A program made the position numbers and the translations under genes. From Ophiosphaerella korrae (Eukaryota > Ascomycota > Dothideomycetes > Pleosporales > Phaeosphaeriaceae), in contig JALNQF010000166.1 in NCBI GenBank assembly GCA_028456385.1, positions 33,435-97,434 on the forward strand: DNA of 64,000 bases. Reading direction: 5' to 3'. This document shows positions 35,301 through 49,365 of the stretch, in pieces (positions within the stretch are counted from its first letter, which is position 1; each line of letters starts with the position of its first letter). Below the pieces are notes generated by a model that saw nothing but the letters and a program-made list of their open reading frames with translations, was not told where the DNA came from and did not search any database.

Positions 35301-38194
35301 TAGATACTATAAGTATATAGTAATACCCTTTAGACTAACAAATATACTAGTAACGTTCTAAAGACTAATTAATAATATATTATAAGAATACTTATATAAG
35401 TTTATTGTAGCCTACCTAGATAATATACTAATATATTCTAAAGAAGAAGATAAGCACGTAGAGTAAGTAATAATAGTACTATAGTACTTAGACTAATATA
35501 ACCTACAACTAAAGCTAAAGAAGTGCGAATAGTATAAGATAGAAGTAGAATTTCTAAGATATATAATAGGTATTAACAAAGTTAAAATAAGCTAAGAAAA
35601 GATTAAAGTAGTAGAGGAATAGAAGGAACCTAAGATAGTTAAAGACGTACAATCGTTCCTAAGATTTATTAACTTTAACTAATACTTTATAAAAAGATTT
35701 TCTAAGAAAGTACTACTACTTATAAAGCTTACAAGAAAAGATATAATATAAGAATAGGGAGTAGAGTAGAAATAAGCTTATAAAGAACTTAAGTAAGCCT
35801 ATATTATACTACTAGTTCTAAAGTAATTTTATAGTAACAAGACCTTAGTTATTAAAACTAATATATCTAATCTAGCTTATAAAGTAATAGCGCTACAAAA
35901 GTATAAAGGGAAATAGTATCTAATTATATACTATTTAGAGAAGTTTATAGAATAAGAAGAAAGATACAATATATATAATAAGGAGCTACTAGTAATAGTT
36001 AATATACTTAAGTATTAGAGAGTATACGCTAAAAGCGTAGTAGAAGTAATTATTAAGATAGATTACAAGAACCTAATATACTTTATAACAAGTAAGAAGT
36101 TAAAGAATAAGTAGATATAATAGTTAGAACTACTAAGATAGTATAAATTTAAGATCTAGTACGTACTAGGTAAAGAAAATAGCTAAGTAGACGCGCTTAG
36201 CTAAAGACACAATATTATAAGAAAGAGACAAGTAGTAGAAGAAGCTATACTCTAGGATAATAGATAAGGATACCTAGTACTAAACATATAACTAGTAGAG
36301 GAGTAAGAAACTAATAACCTAGTTAGGATTATAAATAAGGTTCTAGAAGAATTATAAGAAGTAATTATATAATAATACTATAATAACCTAGTATATAAGT
36401 ACCTAGAGATTATATAAACTATAGAACTAATCTAGAAGAACTATAGATTTAGTAAGATAAAAGAAAAAGTAACGTAGTTTGTTAAAGAATATATAGATTA
36501 CTAGAAGAATAAGTACAAGATATATACACTTTATAGAGAAATATAAGTAATTAAAATACTAGAAGAACTATAGATAGACGTTATAATAAACTTTATTATA
36601 GGACTACTAATATTAAAAGACCTAGTAATAGGAATAGGATACAATATAATAATAGTAATCGTAGACTAATTTACAAAATACGCTAAAATAGAGAAATTCT
36701 AAAGTAACTACATAGTAGACTAGCTAGAACACGTGCTACTAGACGTACTAATACAAAGATATAGGATACTAAAAAGTATTATTAGTAATAGAGATAAGCT
36801 TTTTACGTCTAATTACTAGACAACGCTACTTATAGTAATAGAGATAAAAAGGAAGCTATTAATAGCCTATTATCTATAGATAGATAGATAGATAGAATAG
36901 ACTAATAAGATATTAAAGATATACCTAAGGATTTATAGTAATTAGAAGTAAAATAATTAGGTATTACTACTACTTATAGTACAATTAGTATATAATAACA
37001 AGTACTTAGAAGTAATAGGTAAAATACTATATTTTGCAAACTATAAGATACACCCTAATTTATTTAAGAAAATACTACTAGGACCTAAAATAGAGGTAGT
37101 ATTAGTTAGAGTTAAAGATATATAAGAACTCTATAATAGAATAAGATAAAAACTAGAGAATGCTTAGAAATAAAGTATTTTATATATTAATTAAAAATAA
37201 AAAATAGTACTTTAGCTAAAAGAAAGAGATAAAGTGTATCTTTATACAAAGAATCTATAGACAAAACAACCTAGTAAAGGGCTAGACTATATTAAGGTTA
37301 GACTATTTTTAGTTAAAGAAGATAATAAGCTAGTAACAAAAACACTAGAGCTACCTAAAGATACTAAGGTATACCCTAAGTTCTATACAAGCCTACTAGA
37401 ACTAGCTAAGCTAAAAACACTAGTATAGTAATAATTCTAATATTAGAAAGAGGAAGATAATAAGTTTAAAGTTAAAGACCTATAGAGATATTAAGAAATA
37501 GGACGCGACGCCTTCTAAAGTATATAGTTTCTCTAAAAGTAGCTAGTAAAATAGAAAGGCTACTTAGTAAGTAAAAATATATAGGAACCTAAAGCTAACC
37601 TATAGAATTGTTAGTAGATACTTAAGAAAGTAAGAAGTAAGTATAATATACTAGGATATATAGGATATTTAAAGCTATAGCTAGGATACAATAGATATAT
37701 TAGTAAAAGAAAGTTCTATAATAAACCTAACTATATAGAGCTTATAAAGCGCCTTTAGTTATAATAAACTTATCTAACAAACTAATAGTAGACTAGATAG
37801 TAGGAGAAGAGGCAACATTAATAGTAGTAGTAGAATAGTTAAGAACTTACGCTATAACCTTATTACCTTCCTACTCTAACTCTAACGCTAGGTACAAGGC
37901 CTTATAACAAGTACGCTCTTTAGTAGATTTTAATATTTTCTTATTATATAGTAAATAAGTAATAATAATAGTAAGAAGTTTTTTATTATTATTAACCTTT
38001 TTATAAAACTCTTTATAAGTTTAATTAAGAGACTTCTAGGTTATACTAATATAAGGACGCTTTATATAAGTACACTTAGTATACTTTAGAGTAGAATCTA
38101 GTATAATAAAACAAGGAATACCTAAAAGAGAATAATATAGACAAGGTATTTTAGAAACATAGTTTATAGTAAGGATTTCTAATAAGAGACAAAG
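32400..38194 (+). pseudogene. C gag-pol with chromodomain, RIP-damaged
   Basis: Plus-strand gag ends in one zinc knuckle (about 33206-33245, KYYKYSKIEYLAKNY, Cys and His largely lost). A protease-like segment lies near 34355-34420. RT spans 34930-35460 (KLDLKDRYYLIRIK, AYLDNILIYSKEE), RNase H 35815-36080 and integrase 36420-37130 (DVIINFIIGL, SIISNRDKLF). The chromodomain at about 37550-37640 reads KGYLVSKNI-EPKANL. Stops replace Gln and Trp throughout. About 500 bp of noncoding 3' sequence precede the D insertion. Confidence 0.85.
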
Positions 38195-38652
38195 TGTAAT
38201 AGGTGTTTCTAGGGTTAACTCCTAATACCTAAAAAGTATTAGTAGATTATAAGGTAATAATAAAAGCTTATATAGGGATCTATAATAACTATAAATAATA
38301 GAAGATATTTTATAACTATCTTGTATTAGCGTTCTATAGTTAAAGGATTAAATTACTAATACTATCCTAATAATATACATTTCTACTATCTATATAGTAA
38401 TATAGACTTAGTAACTTTATTACTTTATATTTACTAAGATCGTAAATTTATAAATTCGTTATATAATAGCTTTGTAACTTTGTATTTACTAAGATTGTAA
38501 ATTTACAAATTTATTACGTGTCCTAATTATAGTTAGCTTCCTAATTAAGTTTATTATCTCTTAAGTTATTACCCTACTTGTCCTATGTCTCGTGTGTAGT
38601 TAAGCGTTAACTAATTAGCTCTATCTTAATTTCTCTTGTTACTACTATAATA
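38195..38652 (-). repeat. 3' LTR of D (458 bp)
   Basis: Same length as 44807-45264. It starts TGTAATAGGTGTTTCTAGGG and ends CTATAATA where the partner keeps CTATAACA, a RIP-type change of the terminal CA. Confidence 0.88.
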
Positions 38653-41600
38653 CTATTCCTTTTTCTACGTAGTTCCTTATTTCTTTATACTAAGGCTAAG
38701 GTTATTAATCCTATTTCTTTATTAATCTCTAGTTCCTTATTACTCTCTATACTATCTTATTCCTAGTATAATAAACTTCTTCTTATAGCTCGTATTATTT
38801 ATAATAGGGTTAAGATGTTTTTTTATTGTTGTTACGCTAAACTTAGTCTTACTTATCTTATATCCTTAAATAATAGTAAATATTGTAATAAGTGTATTCT
38901 TGCTAATATTTAATATAAATATATTTCTTCTAAAGTTTTATAAGCTAAGTATAAGTATTTAATTTCTATATAGTCTCTTTCTACTAAATTATATAGAGCG
39001 AGCTATTAATAGAGCTTAAGTGTAACTATTATTATAGCTTACTATAGCTAAGGCTAAGTATAAGTTAACTCTTTATAAGCTAGTAGAGCTTTATTCTTGT
39101 GTTAAGCGTCTTTATAAGATAAAGGCTTATAATAACACTAAGTTATCTAAATAGTCTTATACCTTAAAGGCTAAGTTAGATTTAGACAATATAGTAGAGG
39201 CTACTCTAGCTCCTATTGCGTTAGGCGCTCCTATCGCCTCTCTATCTAGTAGTAGTATTATTAGTTTTCTTAGTTTACTATAAGGCGCTCTAGAGAGTTT
39301 TAACTTTAGAACTCCTCTAGTTTCTTAGAGTAATTAAGATTGTCCTCTAGTTCCTATATTTTCTCCTATAGTTATCCTTTTTTATTTATGCTTATCTATT
39401 CTATTAAGTAGTAGTTTCTTCTATTACAGAACTAGTACTATAAGATTTCTTTAACTTCCTATTCTTCTTATTCTCTGTACGTGTCTACTTTGTATACTAG
39501 TAGTTCTACTTCTTGTAGTACTTATTCTAGTAGTACTACGTAGAATATTAGGTATATCTTTATTTTGCTTAGTAGCTTTAGTTTAAATATAACTAGTGTA
39601 ACTTTCTTTTTAATCTTATATAGTCTTATCTTAATATAATCTAGTTTTAAACTAGATTGTTTACTCTTAATATTTTTTTGTACTAACTATACTTTTTCTC
39701 CCTCTCTAAATTAGGGTCTCTCTTTGTATTTCTTGTTGTAGTATTTTACTATTCGATTATATAGGAATTCTATATCCTATCTTAGTTAATCGTGTATATC
39801 TTTAAGTCTATTAGTAAAGCTTTCTCCTTTTAGAGACTAAGATACTTTAGGTCTTAGTATTCTATATATATTAGGGTTAAATCTATAGTTTACAAAGAAG
39901 AGTAATATTCCTATTACTACGTTTTTTACGCTGTTGTATACTAACTGTGCTATAGGTAGTAACTATACCTAATTGTTCTAGTTGTAATTAAGGTAATATC
40001 TTAAGTACTATTCTACTATTTAATTTATACGTTCTAATTATCTATCTATTTATAGGTAATATACTATTAATATTATATAATAGATTCCTAGTTACACTAT
40101 TATTGTTCCCTATAGTTTTAATATAAATTATATATCTCTATCTATAATAATCTTATTTAGTAGTCTATATTAACTAATTATAGTTCCTAGGATCTAATAT
40201 ATAGTAACCTCTATTCTACTTTTCTCTTTATATAGTTTAAAATATAAGTACTTTATAAGTTTATCTACTATTATTAGGATTCTATTATACTTAACTCCTA
40301 ATACTAGATCTTTAGACTTTAGTAGTTTTGTAATAAAGTCTATTATAATAACTCCTTATAGTTATTCTAGTATCTCTACTAGTTTTAGTATCCTATATAG
40401 TACGTATCTATTGTATTTATTCCTATAGCATTCTATATAGTCTCGTAGTACTTCTATTACTAGTTGTCTTACCTTTAAGATATAGTAGTCTCTTAGGATT
40501 CTATCTAATATTTTATTAATACCTTAGTATCTATATACTAGTAATTTGTAGAATTATTGTATAAATTCTCTTTAAATTTTTCTTAGAATATATATTCTTC
40601 TATAGGCTTTTACAAATCCTTCTTAGATTTCTAGTTTATCTATTTCTTTAGATACTTTTTACGTTACTTTTCGAATCTATTTATTTATTTTACTACTCGT
40701 TCTTTTAAGTATTGCGGCTATTTTAGGTATATTTAGGACTAAGTATCCTTTTTTATTCTTGACTAAAACTATACTAGTAGCGCTTACTTCTTCTTATAAG
40801 TCTAGTCTTCTACTAAGAGTATCTATAAATTAGTTGTCTTTACCTTTTGTATGTATAATTTCTATATTAATTATTAATAAAAACTCCTACTATCTTGTAT
40901 AGTGTTATAATAACTCTTTATTTATTATAAATCCTATAAGATTCTTATAGTCTATATAAACCTTTATTCTATACTTTACTCTTTACAAATATACTCTCTA
41001 TTACTTAAATACTTTATAGATTACTAGTATTTCCTTGTTATAAATTAGGTAGTTAAGTTCTACTATTTTTATCTTCTTAGAGAAGTACTTAACTAAATAT
41101 TCTTGTTTAGTCCTTTTATCTTCCTACATTAGTACTATTCTATAGACTAAATTAGATACATCTATTTTTACTATTACTAGTAGGTCTAGGTTATATATTC
41201 TAATAACTAGATTTTCTATAAACTTCTTCTTAATTTTATTAAATGCTTTATTACATTCTTTTATCTATTTAAATAGCGTATCTTTTTTTATAAGTCTTGT
41301 TATTAGTTCTATATCTTTAGACTATCTTACTATTAACTTTCTATAGAAGTTAGCTAGCCTATAAAATTATTATACCTCTTTTAGGTTTTTTAGTATTAGC
41401 TATTTGTTAATTAACCTAATCTTTTCTAGGTTAATCTTAGTTTTTCCTAGTTTAATAATAAATCTAAGGAAGTCTATTTCTTTTGTGTAGAACTTACATT
41501 TTCTTATTTTAAGAAATAATTTATTTTCTACTAGTTTCTCTAGTACTTTATACACGTATTACACGTATTCTTCTTCTATTTCTAAGAATATAAGGATATT

Positions 41601-44600
41601 GTCTAGGTATGCAAATATAAATATATCTAAGTACTCTCTTAGTACTATATTAATTCTTTCTTAGAATACTACTAGTACGTTTATTAAGCTAAACAGTATA
41701 ACTAGGTATTTGTATAGTCTATACTATGTTCTAAATACTATTTTCTATTTATCTCCTTTCTTAATTCTAATCTAGTAGTAGGCGTTCTAGATATCTAGTT
41801 TTGTAAAGATCTTTGCTCTTTATAGCCTATTCTATATTTTATCTATTTATAGTAAGGGGTATTAGTTTTTATTTATAATTGCGTTAGTTTTTCTAAAATC
41901 TACGTAGAGTCTCTTGTTACTTATTCCTTTTTTATCTACGAATATAAGGCTGTATACTACTAAGGATTTAGATTCCTATATCTATCTTTTTTTAATCGCT
42001 TTTTTGATAAATGCTTATTTAATCTTTGATTTTTCTTCTATTTTTCTATAGAGTAGGCTCTATTCTACGTCTTTGTCTTCCTTTAAGTTTATTACTAGGT
42101 CCTGTAGTTAATGTTCTAGAAGGTAATCTTTAGGTTCTATAAGTTGTTTTTCTTATTTCTTATATTCTTTAGGGAATTCTCCTTTATAGGTGCTTATGTT
42201 AGCTTTTAACGTATCTATCTTGTAGTAGTTAATTTCTCTTGTTCTCTAATTAATATATAGGTTAGTTATCTATAACTATAGTATACCTAGTATTATATCT
42301 TATTTATTATTAATTGTTGTTATGTCTATAACTATATTCTTAATAGTTATCTCTTCTAGTTCTAATATAGAGGGAACTGTTTTAAAACTAATAGGTTCTT
42401 AAAATAGTTTTCCTTTAATTATACTTAGTTATCGAGGATATTTCTTTATTGTATACCTTATTCCCTATGTTTCTATAAACTTCTTTAATATAAAGTTTCT
42501 TGTAGCTCTACTATTAATTATTAATTGTACTTCTTTTACTTAGTATGTACCTATTTTTGTAATATATAGGCCTTTTATACCTTCTAGCTTCTCTTGCTTA
42601 GGTCTTTCTTTAAATTGTTTATTCTTTTAGGGCTATTAACTTGTTTTACGTTTATAATTCTTATGTTTTAGATATTTATTAAATATACACTTATACTATA
42701 GCTGTATTCCTTTAACGTATTCTTTAGATAGTTTAGGTCTAGGTCTAATTAATATATATTCTTCGTTAGGGATCTAAATTATTTCTTATCCTTTAATTTC
42801 TTTTTTAAGGATTACCTTTGTATAGTCTTATCTTCTTTTAGGCTATATATAGTTTCGTGCTTTTTCTTCTCTATATAGGTAGTAATGTATGTTTAAATAT
42901 AATACCTATGCTATTTTAGCGTGTACTAGATGTTCTAGATCTATTCTCTCGTTGTCCCCTTCTTAGTATCTATCCGTGCTAGGTCTCTTTATTACTAGGA
43001 TATAGTATATTACTAGTACTTGTAGTGTATAGGCTTTATTAATCTATTACGTTTTTCTTGCAAGATACTACTACTCTCTTTATATAGGTATTTTACTTAC
43101 TACAACTATATATTATTCTATCTATTATTAGAATGTTGTAAATTTTATTACTTTAGGATTACGTTCTTTCTAGTCTTTGTACGCTTCCTCTATACTTATA
43201 ACTAGTAAGTATTTCTAAACAAACTTCTAGTTCTTGTTTTATTCTAACCTATCTATTATTGTATAGCTATTATAGCTATATATATTTAACTAGGCATACT
43301 CTATATCTTTTATATTAACTTATCTCTTATCTCCTTTTATTTCTTTAGAGGTAACTATAGTAGTCTCTTTATCCTATACTAGTCTTTTAGCCTAGATTAA
43401 TAGTACTAGGGGCTCTTCCTCTTCTAGATCTTCTACTAGTAAGTCTATTACGTATACTATTTTTTCTAGCTATGCTTTTATTCTACTTTCTTTTATTATA
43501 GCTACTCTATATCTCTATTTCTATAAGAACTATACTACTCTCTATTTACTAGAAAGATATGTGTAGTAGTTGTTGTTATAACAAAAGGTCTAGTAGAGTA
43601 TTACATGTTATACCTCTTTACTCCTTACTACTTTCTCCTAAGGTTTAGCTTGTGCTTATAGTGCTTCTTTCTTCTTTTTAGTTATTTTTAACTAGGTTTC
43701 TTTCTTTAAGTCTTTACTTTTGTAGTCTTTTATAAAGTGTCCTAGTTTCCTGTATTTATAATATGCTATATCCTTTTTTAACTTTAATTAGTAGTTCTTT
43801 GTATAGTAGCCTAGTTTACTATAGTTAAAGCATATAAAGTCTTTGTTCTTCCTTTTCTTTCTATCCTTGTTTACGTTAAGGATTATAGGGTCTCCCTTGT
43901 TATAATTCTAGGTGTAACCTCTATACTTATTCTTCTTCTATTCTTAAAGGTCGTTGTTAATCTATATTACTTGTTATTTTAGGGCTTCTAGTGTTCGTGG
44001 TTTTTCTATGTAAATTATTTCGTATTAGATTTTCGAGTTTAGTCCTTGTTTAAATTGTAATATTAAGGCTAACTTATTCTATTCTATATTTTGCGATAGT
44101 TATTTAAACTATAATATGTATTCTAGAACACTCTAACTTTGTGTAAGCTTTTCTAACTATTCTTTAGCTTATTAGGTAACGTCTATATCCCTAAACACTA
44201 CTCTTATTCGTCTAGTAAAGTATTCGTAACTTCTAAAGATAGCTCTTGTCTTATCCTTCTAGGTTATTAGGGCGTATATTGTATAGTCTATCTAGTAGGG
44301 TTTAAACTATCTTATCGTATTCTCTTTAAGGTATATTCTAATATATATTACTTTCTTTTCTTCTATATTAAAGTGTAGTACTTGTATATCTATTTAGAGT
44401 TATACTAAGGCTATAAAGGGTCTTAGTTTCTCCCTTATCTTATTAAACTTCTTAAGGATAGGTATTTTTAGTAGTTTCTTTGTCGTACTTATCTCTAGGC
44501 ATTATATAATTAGTTCTATTTAGTTTTGTCTTTTAATAATAGCTTTAATCTACGCCTTATTCTATTTTACGTGTTCCTAGAGTTCCTTATTCTAGGTTTC

Positions 44601-44806
44601 TAAGGTATTAATTACTATCTTTATATCTTCCTTTTTAGAGATTAAGTCGTTTATATAGTTCTTAATATCTTTCTATACTATATTATCTAACTTATAACTA
44701 CTTATAGGTGCTTTAGCTATTCTTTTAGTTAAACTTTCTACTATCGTGTTAGCTTAGACTATACGCTACTTACGCTTTGCTTCTTGTAATAACTAAATTA
44801 GTAAGG
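38653..44806 (-). pseudogene. D gag-pol, RIP-damaged
   Basis: Minus-strand gag from about 44780, zinc knuckles about 43830-43730, RT with YLDNILIF near 41600, RNase H, integrase and chromodomain (about 39560-39400). Domain order and spacing follow element 1 and B2. Premature stops occur throughout despite its being the youngest layer, so RIP acted after the whole nest was assembled or again after the last insertion. Confidence 0.8.
38780..39340 (+). pseudogene. antisense accessory ORF relic in D: Zn2Cys6-like cluster plus coiled coil
   Basis: Equivalent of the B2 antisense frame. The six cluster positions are codons 38824, 38833, 38854, 38884, 38893 and 38914. The fourth and fifth are intact TGT, the others TAT or TAC. 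The coiled-coil part (AKAKYKLTLYKLVELYS) lies in a frame shifted by +1, as in B2 and B1, and the C-terminal segment retains GAPIASLSSSS. Conservation of the same layout in separate copies argues for a real former gene. Confidence 0.5.
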
Positions 44807-45264
44807 TGTAATAGGTGTTACTAGGGTTAACTCCTAATACCTAAAAGGTATTAGTAGATTACAAGGTAATAACAAAAGCTTGTATAGGGATCTACAATTA
44901 CTATAAACAATAGAAGATATTTTATAACTGTCTTGTATTAGCGTTCTATAGTTAAAGGATTAAATTGCTAATACTATCCTAATAATATGCATTTCTACTA
45001 TCTATATAGTAATATAGTCTTAGTAACTTTATTACTTTGTGTTTGCTAAGATCGCAAATTTACGAATTTGTTATATAATAGCTTTGTAACTTTTTATTTA
45101 CTAAGATTGCAAATTTACAAATTTATTACGTGTCCTAATTATAGTTAGCTTCCTAATTAAGTTTATTGTCTTTTAGGTTATTACCCTACTCGTCCTATGT
45201 CTCGTGTGTAGTTAAGCGTAGACTAATTAGCTCTATCTCGATTTCTCTTGTTACTACTATAACA
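44807..45264 (-). repeat. 5' LTR of D (458 bp)
   Basis: Partner of 38195-38652. In sense orientation it is followed by CCTTACTAATTTAGTTA, the degenerate shared primer-binding stretch. Confidence 0.88.
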
Positions 45265-45405
45265 CGAAGTCTACGAGACTATAAGGGAGGCGATATCGTA
45301 GTAAGATAGTTTTTAACTAGAAGGCGGGGTAAACTACTTATAAGCTAGACCTAGCTAATAGAGGCCTAGGCCTAAGGATAGACTTAGCGTAAGAAAGGGG
45401 AATAG
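45265..45405 (+). other. C 3' internal tail with polypurine tract
   Basis: The remaining 141 bp of element C after the D insertion. It is visibly less RIP-mutated than its surroundings and ends in a purine run (AAGAAAGGGG at 45391-45400) six bases before the 3' LTR, the expected plus-strand primer. Confidence 0.7.
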
Positions 45406-45834
45406 TGTTACAATACTAAGTAGTAGGTAAGCTATTATATTGTACGCGATTAGGCTAGGCAATGCAGCGTAGTAGAACACGTAACTATTTAGTAGTAAAC
45501 GCTTAGGAGCGAACGCTCTAGAGTAAATACTCTAGAATAAGCGCTTAGGAGTAAACGCTTAGGAATAAACGCTAGATAGCAAGTATATAGGAACGTTAAT
45601 AGACCTTTATAGACTATTGTATTTAATCTCTTCTTTACCTCTTATCCTAATAGAGTATTATAACTAATACTTTAATTAGATTCTAATCTACCTATTAATA
45701 CTTATATACCTCGTAATACTCTAATAAAAGCTAACTATTAATTAAGTTAAGTAACTCTCTTGTTTATTAACCTCGCCTATCTTATAGAAGCCTACTTGCC
45801 CTTGTTACCTTTACCTAGTTCTAAGGTCTTAATA
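45406..45834 (+). repeat. 3' LTR of C (429 bp)
   Basis: Retains the original TG start (TGTTACAATAC). It has six 14-bp monomers against seven in the 5' LTR; otherwise the two align end to end. Confidence 0.85.
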
Positions 45835-45839
45835 CTATT

Positions 45840-48800
45840 GTATTCTAAACGCTATTTTCTATTTATTGCCTTCTTTAATTCTAATCTAGTAGGAAGCGTT
45901 TTAGATATCTAGTTTTATAAAGATTTTTACTTTTTATAGCTTATCTTATATTTTATCTATTTATAGTAAGAGGTATTAGTTCTTATTTATAACTATGTTA
46001 GTTTTCCTAAAGTCTATATAAGGTCTCTTATTACTTATTCTCTTTTTATCTATAAATATAAGACTATATACTACTAAGGATTTAGATTCTTTTATCTATC
46101 TCTTTTTTATTGCATTTTATATAAATATTTGTTTAATTTAGGATTCTTTTTCTATTTTTTAGTAGACTAGGCTCTATCTTATATCTTTACCTTCTTCTAG
46201 TTCTATTATTAAGTCCTATAGCTAATATTCTAGGAGATAGTTGTCTAGCTCTATAAGTTACTCTTCCTATTTTTTATGTTCTTCTAGGAATTTTCTTTTA
46301 TAAGTGTTAATATTAGCCTTTAATATATCTATTCTATAGTAGTTAATTTTTCCTATTCTTTAGTTAATATATAGGTTAGTTGTTTATATCTATAGTATTT
46401 CTAGTATTATATCTTGTTTGTTATTAATTGTTGTTATATCTATAACTATGTTCTTAATTGTTATTCCTTCTAGTTCTAATGTAGAGGGAACTGTTTCGAA
46501 CCTAATAGGTTCCTAGAATAGTTTTCCTTTAATCGTGCTTAGTTATTAAGAGTACTTCTTAGTTATATAATATATTCCTTGCGTTTCTACAAATTTCTTT
46601 AATATAAAGTTCCTTGTAGCTCTACTATTAATTATTAATTATACTTTCTTTCTCTAGTAAGTACTTGTTTTTATAATATGTAGGCCTCTTATACCTTCTA
46701 GCTATTCTTGCTTAGGTAATTTTGTAAATTGTCTATCTTTCTATAGCTATAGCCCTACTTTAAGTTTATATTCTTTGTATTTTAGGTATTTATTATATAT
46801 ATATCTATACTATAGTCCTCCTTAGACGTATTTCTTAGATAGTTTTAGTCTAGGTCTTACTACTAAATACTTATCTTCTAGGATTATTTCCTATCCTTAG
46901 ATGTCTTCTACTAGGATTGCTCTTGTATAGTTATATCCTTTTCTTCTAGTAAGCTACGCTCTATTATTTACTTTAGAGTTTCTATATATAATATAGTTCT
47001 TATCTAGGTATAATATCTATAATACTTTAAAGTATACTAGATATTTTAGGTTTATTATTTTATTGTCCCCTTCCTAATATTTGCTTTTTCTAAGCGTTTC
47101 TATTGTTAGGATATAGTATACTACTAGTATTCTTAGTATATAGGCTTTATTAATCTATTACGTTTTCTTTATAAAGTATTACTACTCTCTTTATATAGGT
47201 ATTCTTCCTACTATAACTATATATTATTTTATCTATTCCTAAAATAGTATAAACTTTATTTCTTTAGGATTACGTTCTTTCTAGTCTTTATACACCTCCT
47301 CTATACTTATAACTATTAAGTATATTTAAACAAATCTCTATTCTTTATTTTATTCTTCTATAGCTATAGTTATATAGCTATTATAGCTATATATATCTAG
47401 CTAGGTATATTCTATACCTCTTATACTAACTTATTTCTTACTTTCTTACAGTCCTTTAGAGGAAGCTATAGTAGTCTCTTTATCTAGTGCCTATTCTTTA
47501 GCCTAGATTAATAGAATCTAGAGTTTTTCCCCTTCTAAGTATTCTATTAGTAGGTCTATTACTTAGGCTATTTCTTCTAGCTAAGCTTTTATTCTACTTT
47601 CCTTTGTTACTACTACTCTATTTTTCTATTATAGGATATACCCTACTCTCTACTTACTAGAAAGATATATATAGTAGTTATCTTTGTAGTAAAAGGTCTA
47701 ATAGAGTATTACGTACTATAATTCTTTACTCCTAGCTACCTTTTCTTAGGGTTTAGCCTATACTTATAGTGCTTCTTTCTTCTTTTTAGTCGTCTTTAAC
47801 TACGTTTTCTTATCTTTCTTAGTGTTCTTACTTCTATAATCTTTTATAAAGTGTCCTAGTTTCTTATATTTATAATATACTATATCTTTTTTCTTCTATA
47901 ATTAGTAGTCTTTTACGTAGTAGCCTTTCTTGCTATAGTTAAAGTACGTAAAGTCTTTATTCTTCTTCTTTTTCTTATCTTTGTTAGCGTTAAGGATTAT
48001 AAGGTCTCCCCTGTTATAGTTCTAGGTGTAACCTCTATACTTATTCTTCTTCTATTCTTAAAGATCGTTATTAATCTATATTACCTATTGTTTTAGGGCT
48101 TCTAGTATTTGTAGTTTTTCTATATAGATTATCTTGTATCTAATTTTTACGTTTAGTCCTTGTTTAAATTGTAACATTAAGGATACTTTATTCTATTCTA
48201 TATTCTATACTAGTTATTTAAATTATAATATATATTTAGGAATACTCTTACTTTGCGTAAGCCTCTTAAGTTTTTCTTTAGCTTATTAGGTAATATCTAT
48301 ATCCCTAAATACTACTCTTATTTGTTTAGTAAAGTATTTATAACTTCTAAAAATAGCTCTAGTTTTATCTTTCTAGGTTATTAGAGAGTATATTATGTAA
48401 TCTATCTAGTAAAGCTTATACTATCTTATTATATCTTCTTTAAGGTGTAGTCTAATATATATTACCTTCTTTTCTTCTATATTAAAGTATAGTACTTATA
48501 CATCTATCTAGAGTTATACTAAAGCTATAAAGGGTCTTAGTTTCTCTCTTATCCTATTAAATTTCTTAAGTACAAGTATCTTTAGTAGTTTCTTTATTGC
48601 ACTTATCTCTAGGCGTTGTATAATTAATTCTATTTAGTTTTATCCTTTAATAATACCTTTAATCTAGGCCTTATTCTATTTTGCGTGCTCCTAGAGTTCT
48701 TTGTTCTAGGTTTCTAAGGCGTTAATTACTATTTTTATATCTTCTTTTTTAGAAATTAAGTTATTTATATAGTTTTTAATATCTTTCTATACTATATTAT

Positions 48801-48919
48801 CTAACTTATAGCTACTTATAAGTGCCTTAGCTATTCTCTTAGTTAAACTTTCTACTATTATATTAGCTAGACTATACGCTACTTACGCTTTACTCCTCTT
48901 AATAACTAAATTAGCAAGG
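45840..48919 (-). pseudogene. B2 gag-pol, 5' half (gag to RT)
   Basis: Continuation of B2 on the far side of element C: rest of the RT (46100-45840), protease motif region near 46600, zinc knuckles about 47960-47850, and gag up to 48900. The join with 31956 reproduces the uninterrupted order seen in element 1. Confidence 0.8.
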
Positions 48920-49360
48920 TGTAATAGGTATTACTAGGGTTAACTTCCTAATACCTAAGGGTTATTAGTAGATTAAAAGGTAATAACAAAAGCTCGTGTA
49001 GTAATCTATAATAGGCTATAAACAATAGGGGATATTTTACAACTATCTTAGTATTGTCGCTTGTAGTTAATAATTAAATTACTAATACTATCCTAATAAT
49101 ACGTATTATTACTAACTATATACCTAGGCTTCTTAGCTAGCTTTGTACTTTATATTTACTAAGATCGCGAATCGCGAATATATTATATACTTAACTTCGT
49201 ACTTTGTGTTTACTAAGATCGCGAATTGCAAATCTATTACGTATCCCTATTATAGTTAGTCTCCTAGTCTAGTTTGTTATCCTACAGATTATATATGTTG
49301 TTGTTATCTATAGTAGGGCTAATTAGTTTAAATTAGTTTCCTTTTGTTATAGCTGTAATA
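48920..49360 (-). repeat. 5' LTR of B2 (441 bp)
   Basis: Partner of 28443-28883. It retains more CpG (for example CGCGAATCGCGAA near 49165) than the left copy, so RIP was uneven between the two LTRs. Confidence 0.88.
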
Positions 49361-49365
49361 TATAA

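Larger units (their letters stand above)
38195..45264 (-). mobile_element. Element D: innermost, most recent Gypsy insertion
   Basis: Two 458-bp LTRs (38195-38652, 44807-45264). The target duplication is CAAAG (38190-38194) and CGAAG (45265-45269); the single difference is a G-to-A transition, as RIP would make after insertion. The copy is otherwise uninterrupted, with gag-pol on the minus strand. It lies in the 3' noncoding part of C. Confidence 0.9.
31957..45834 (+). mobile_element. Element C: Gypsy element of a second family, interrupted by D
   Basis: LTRs at 31957-32399 and 45406-45834 (original ends TGTTACAAT...GGTCTTAACA). The perfect duplication CTATT lies at 31952-31956 and 45835-45839. 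Pol is on the plus strand. It is inserted into the RT of B2 and interrupted at 38194 by D. Confidence 0.9.
28443..49360 (-). mobile_element. Element B2: Gypsy element (family B, opposite orientation), interrupted by C
   Basis: Two LTRs of identical length (441 bp), 28443-28883 and 48920-49360. The perfect duplication TATAA lies at 28438-28442 and 49361-49365. Gag-pol is on the minus strand and is interrupted within the reverse transcriptase by element C. It is inserted in the integrase region of B1. Confidence 0.9.
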
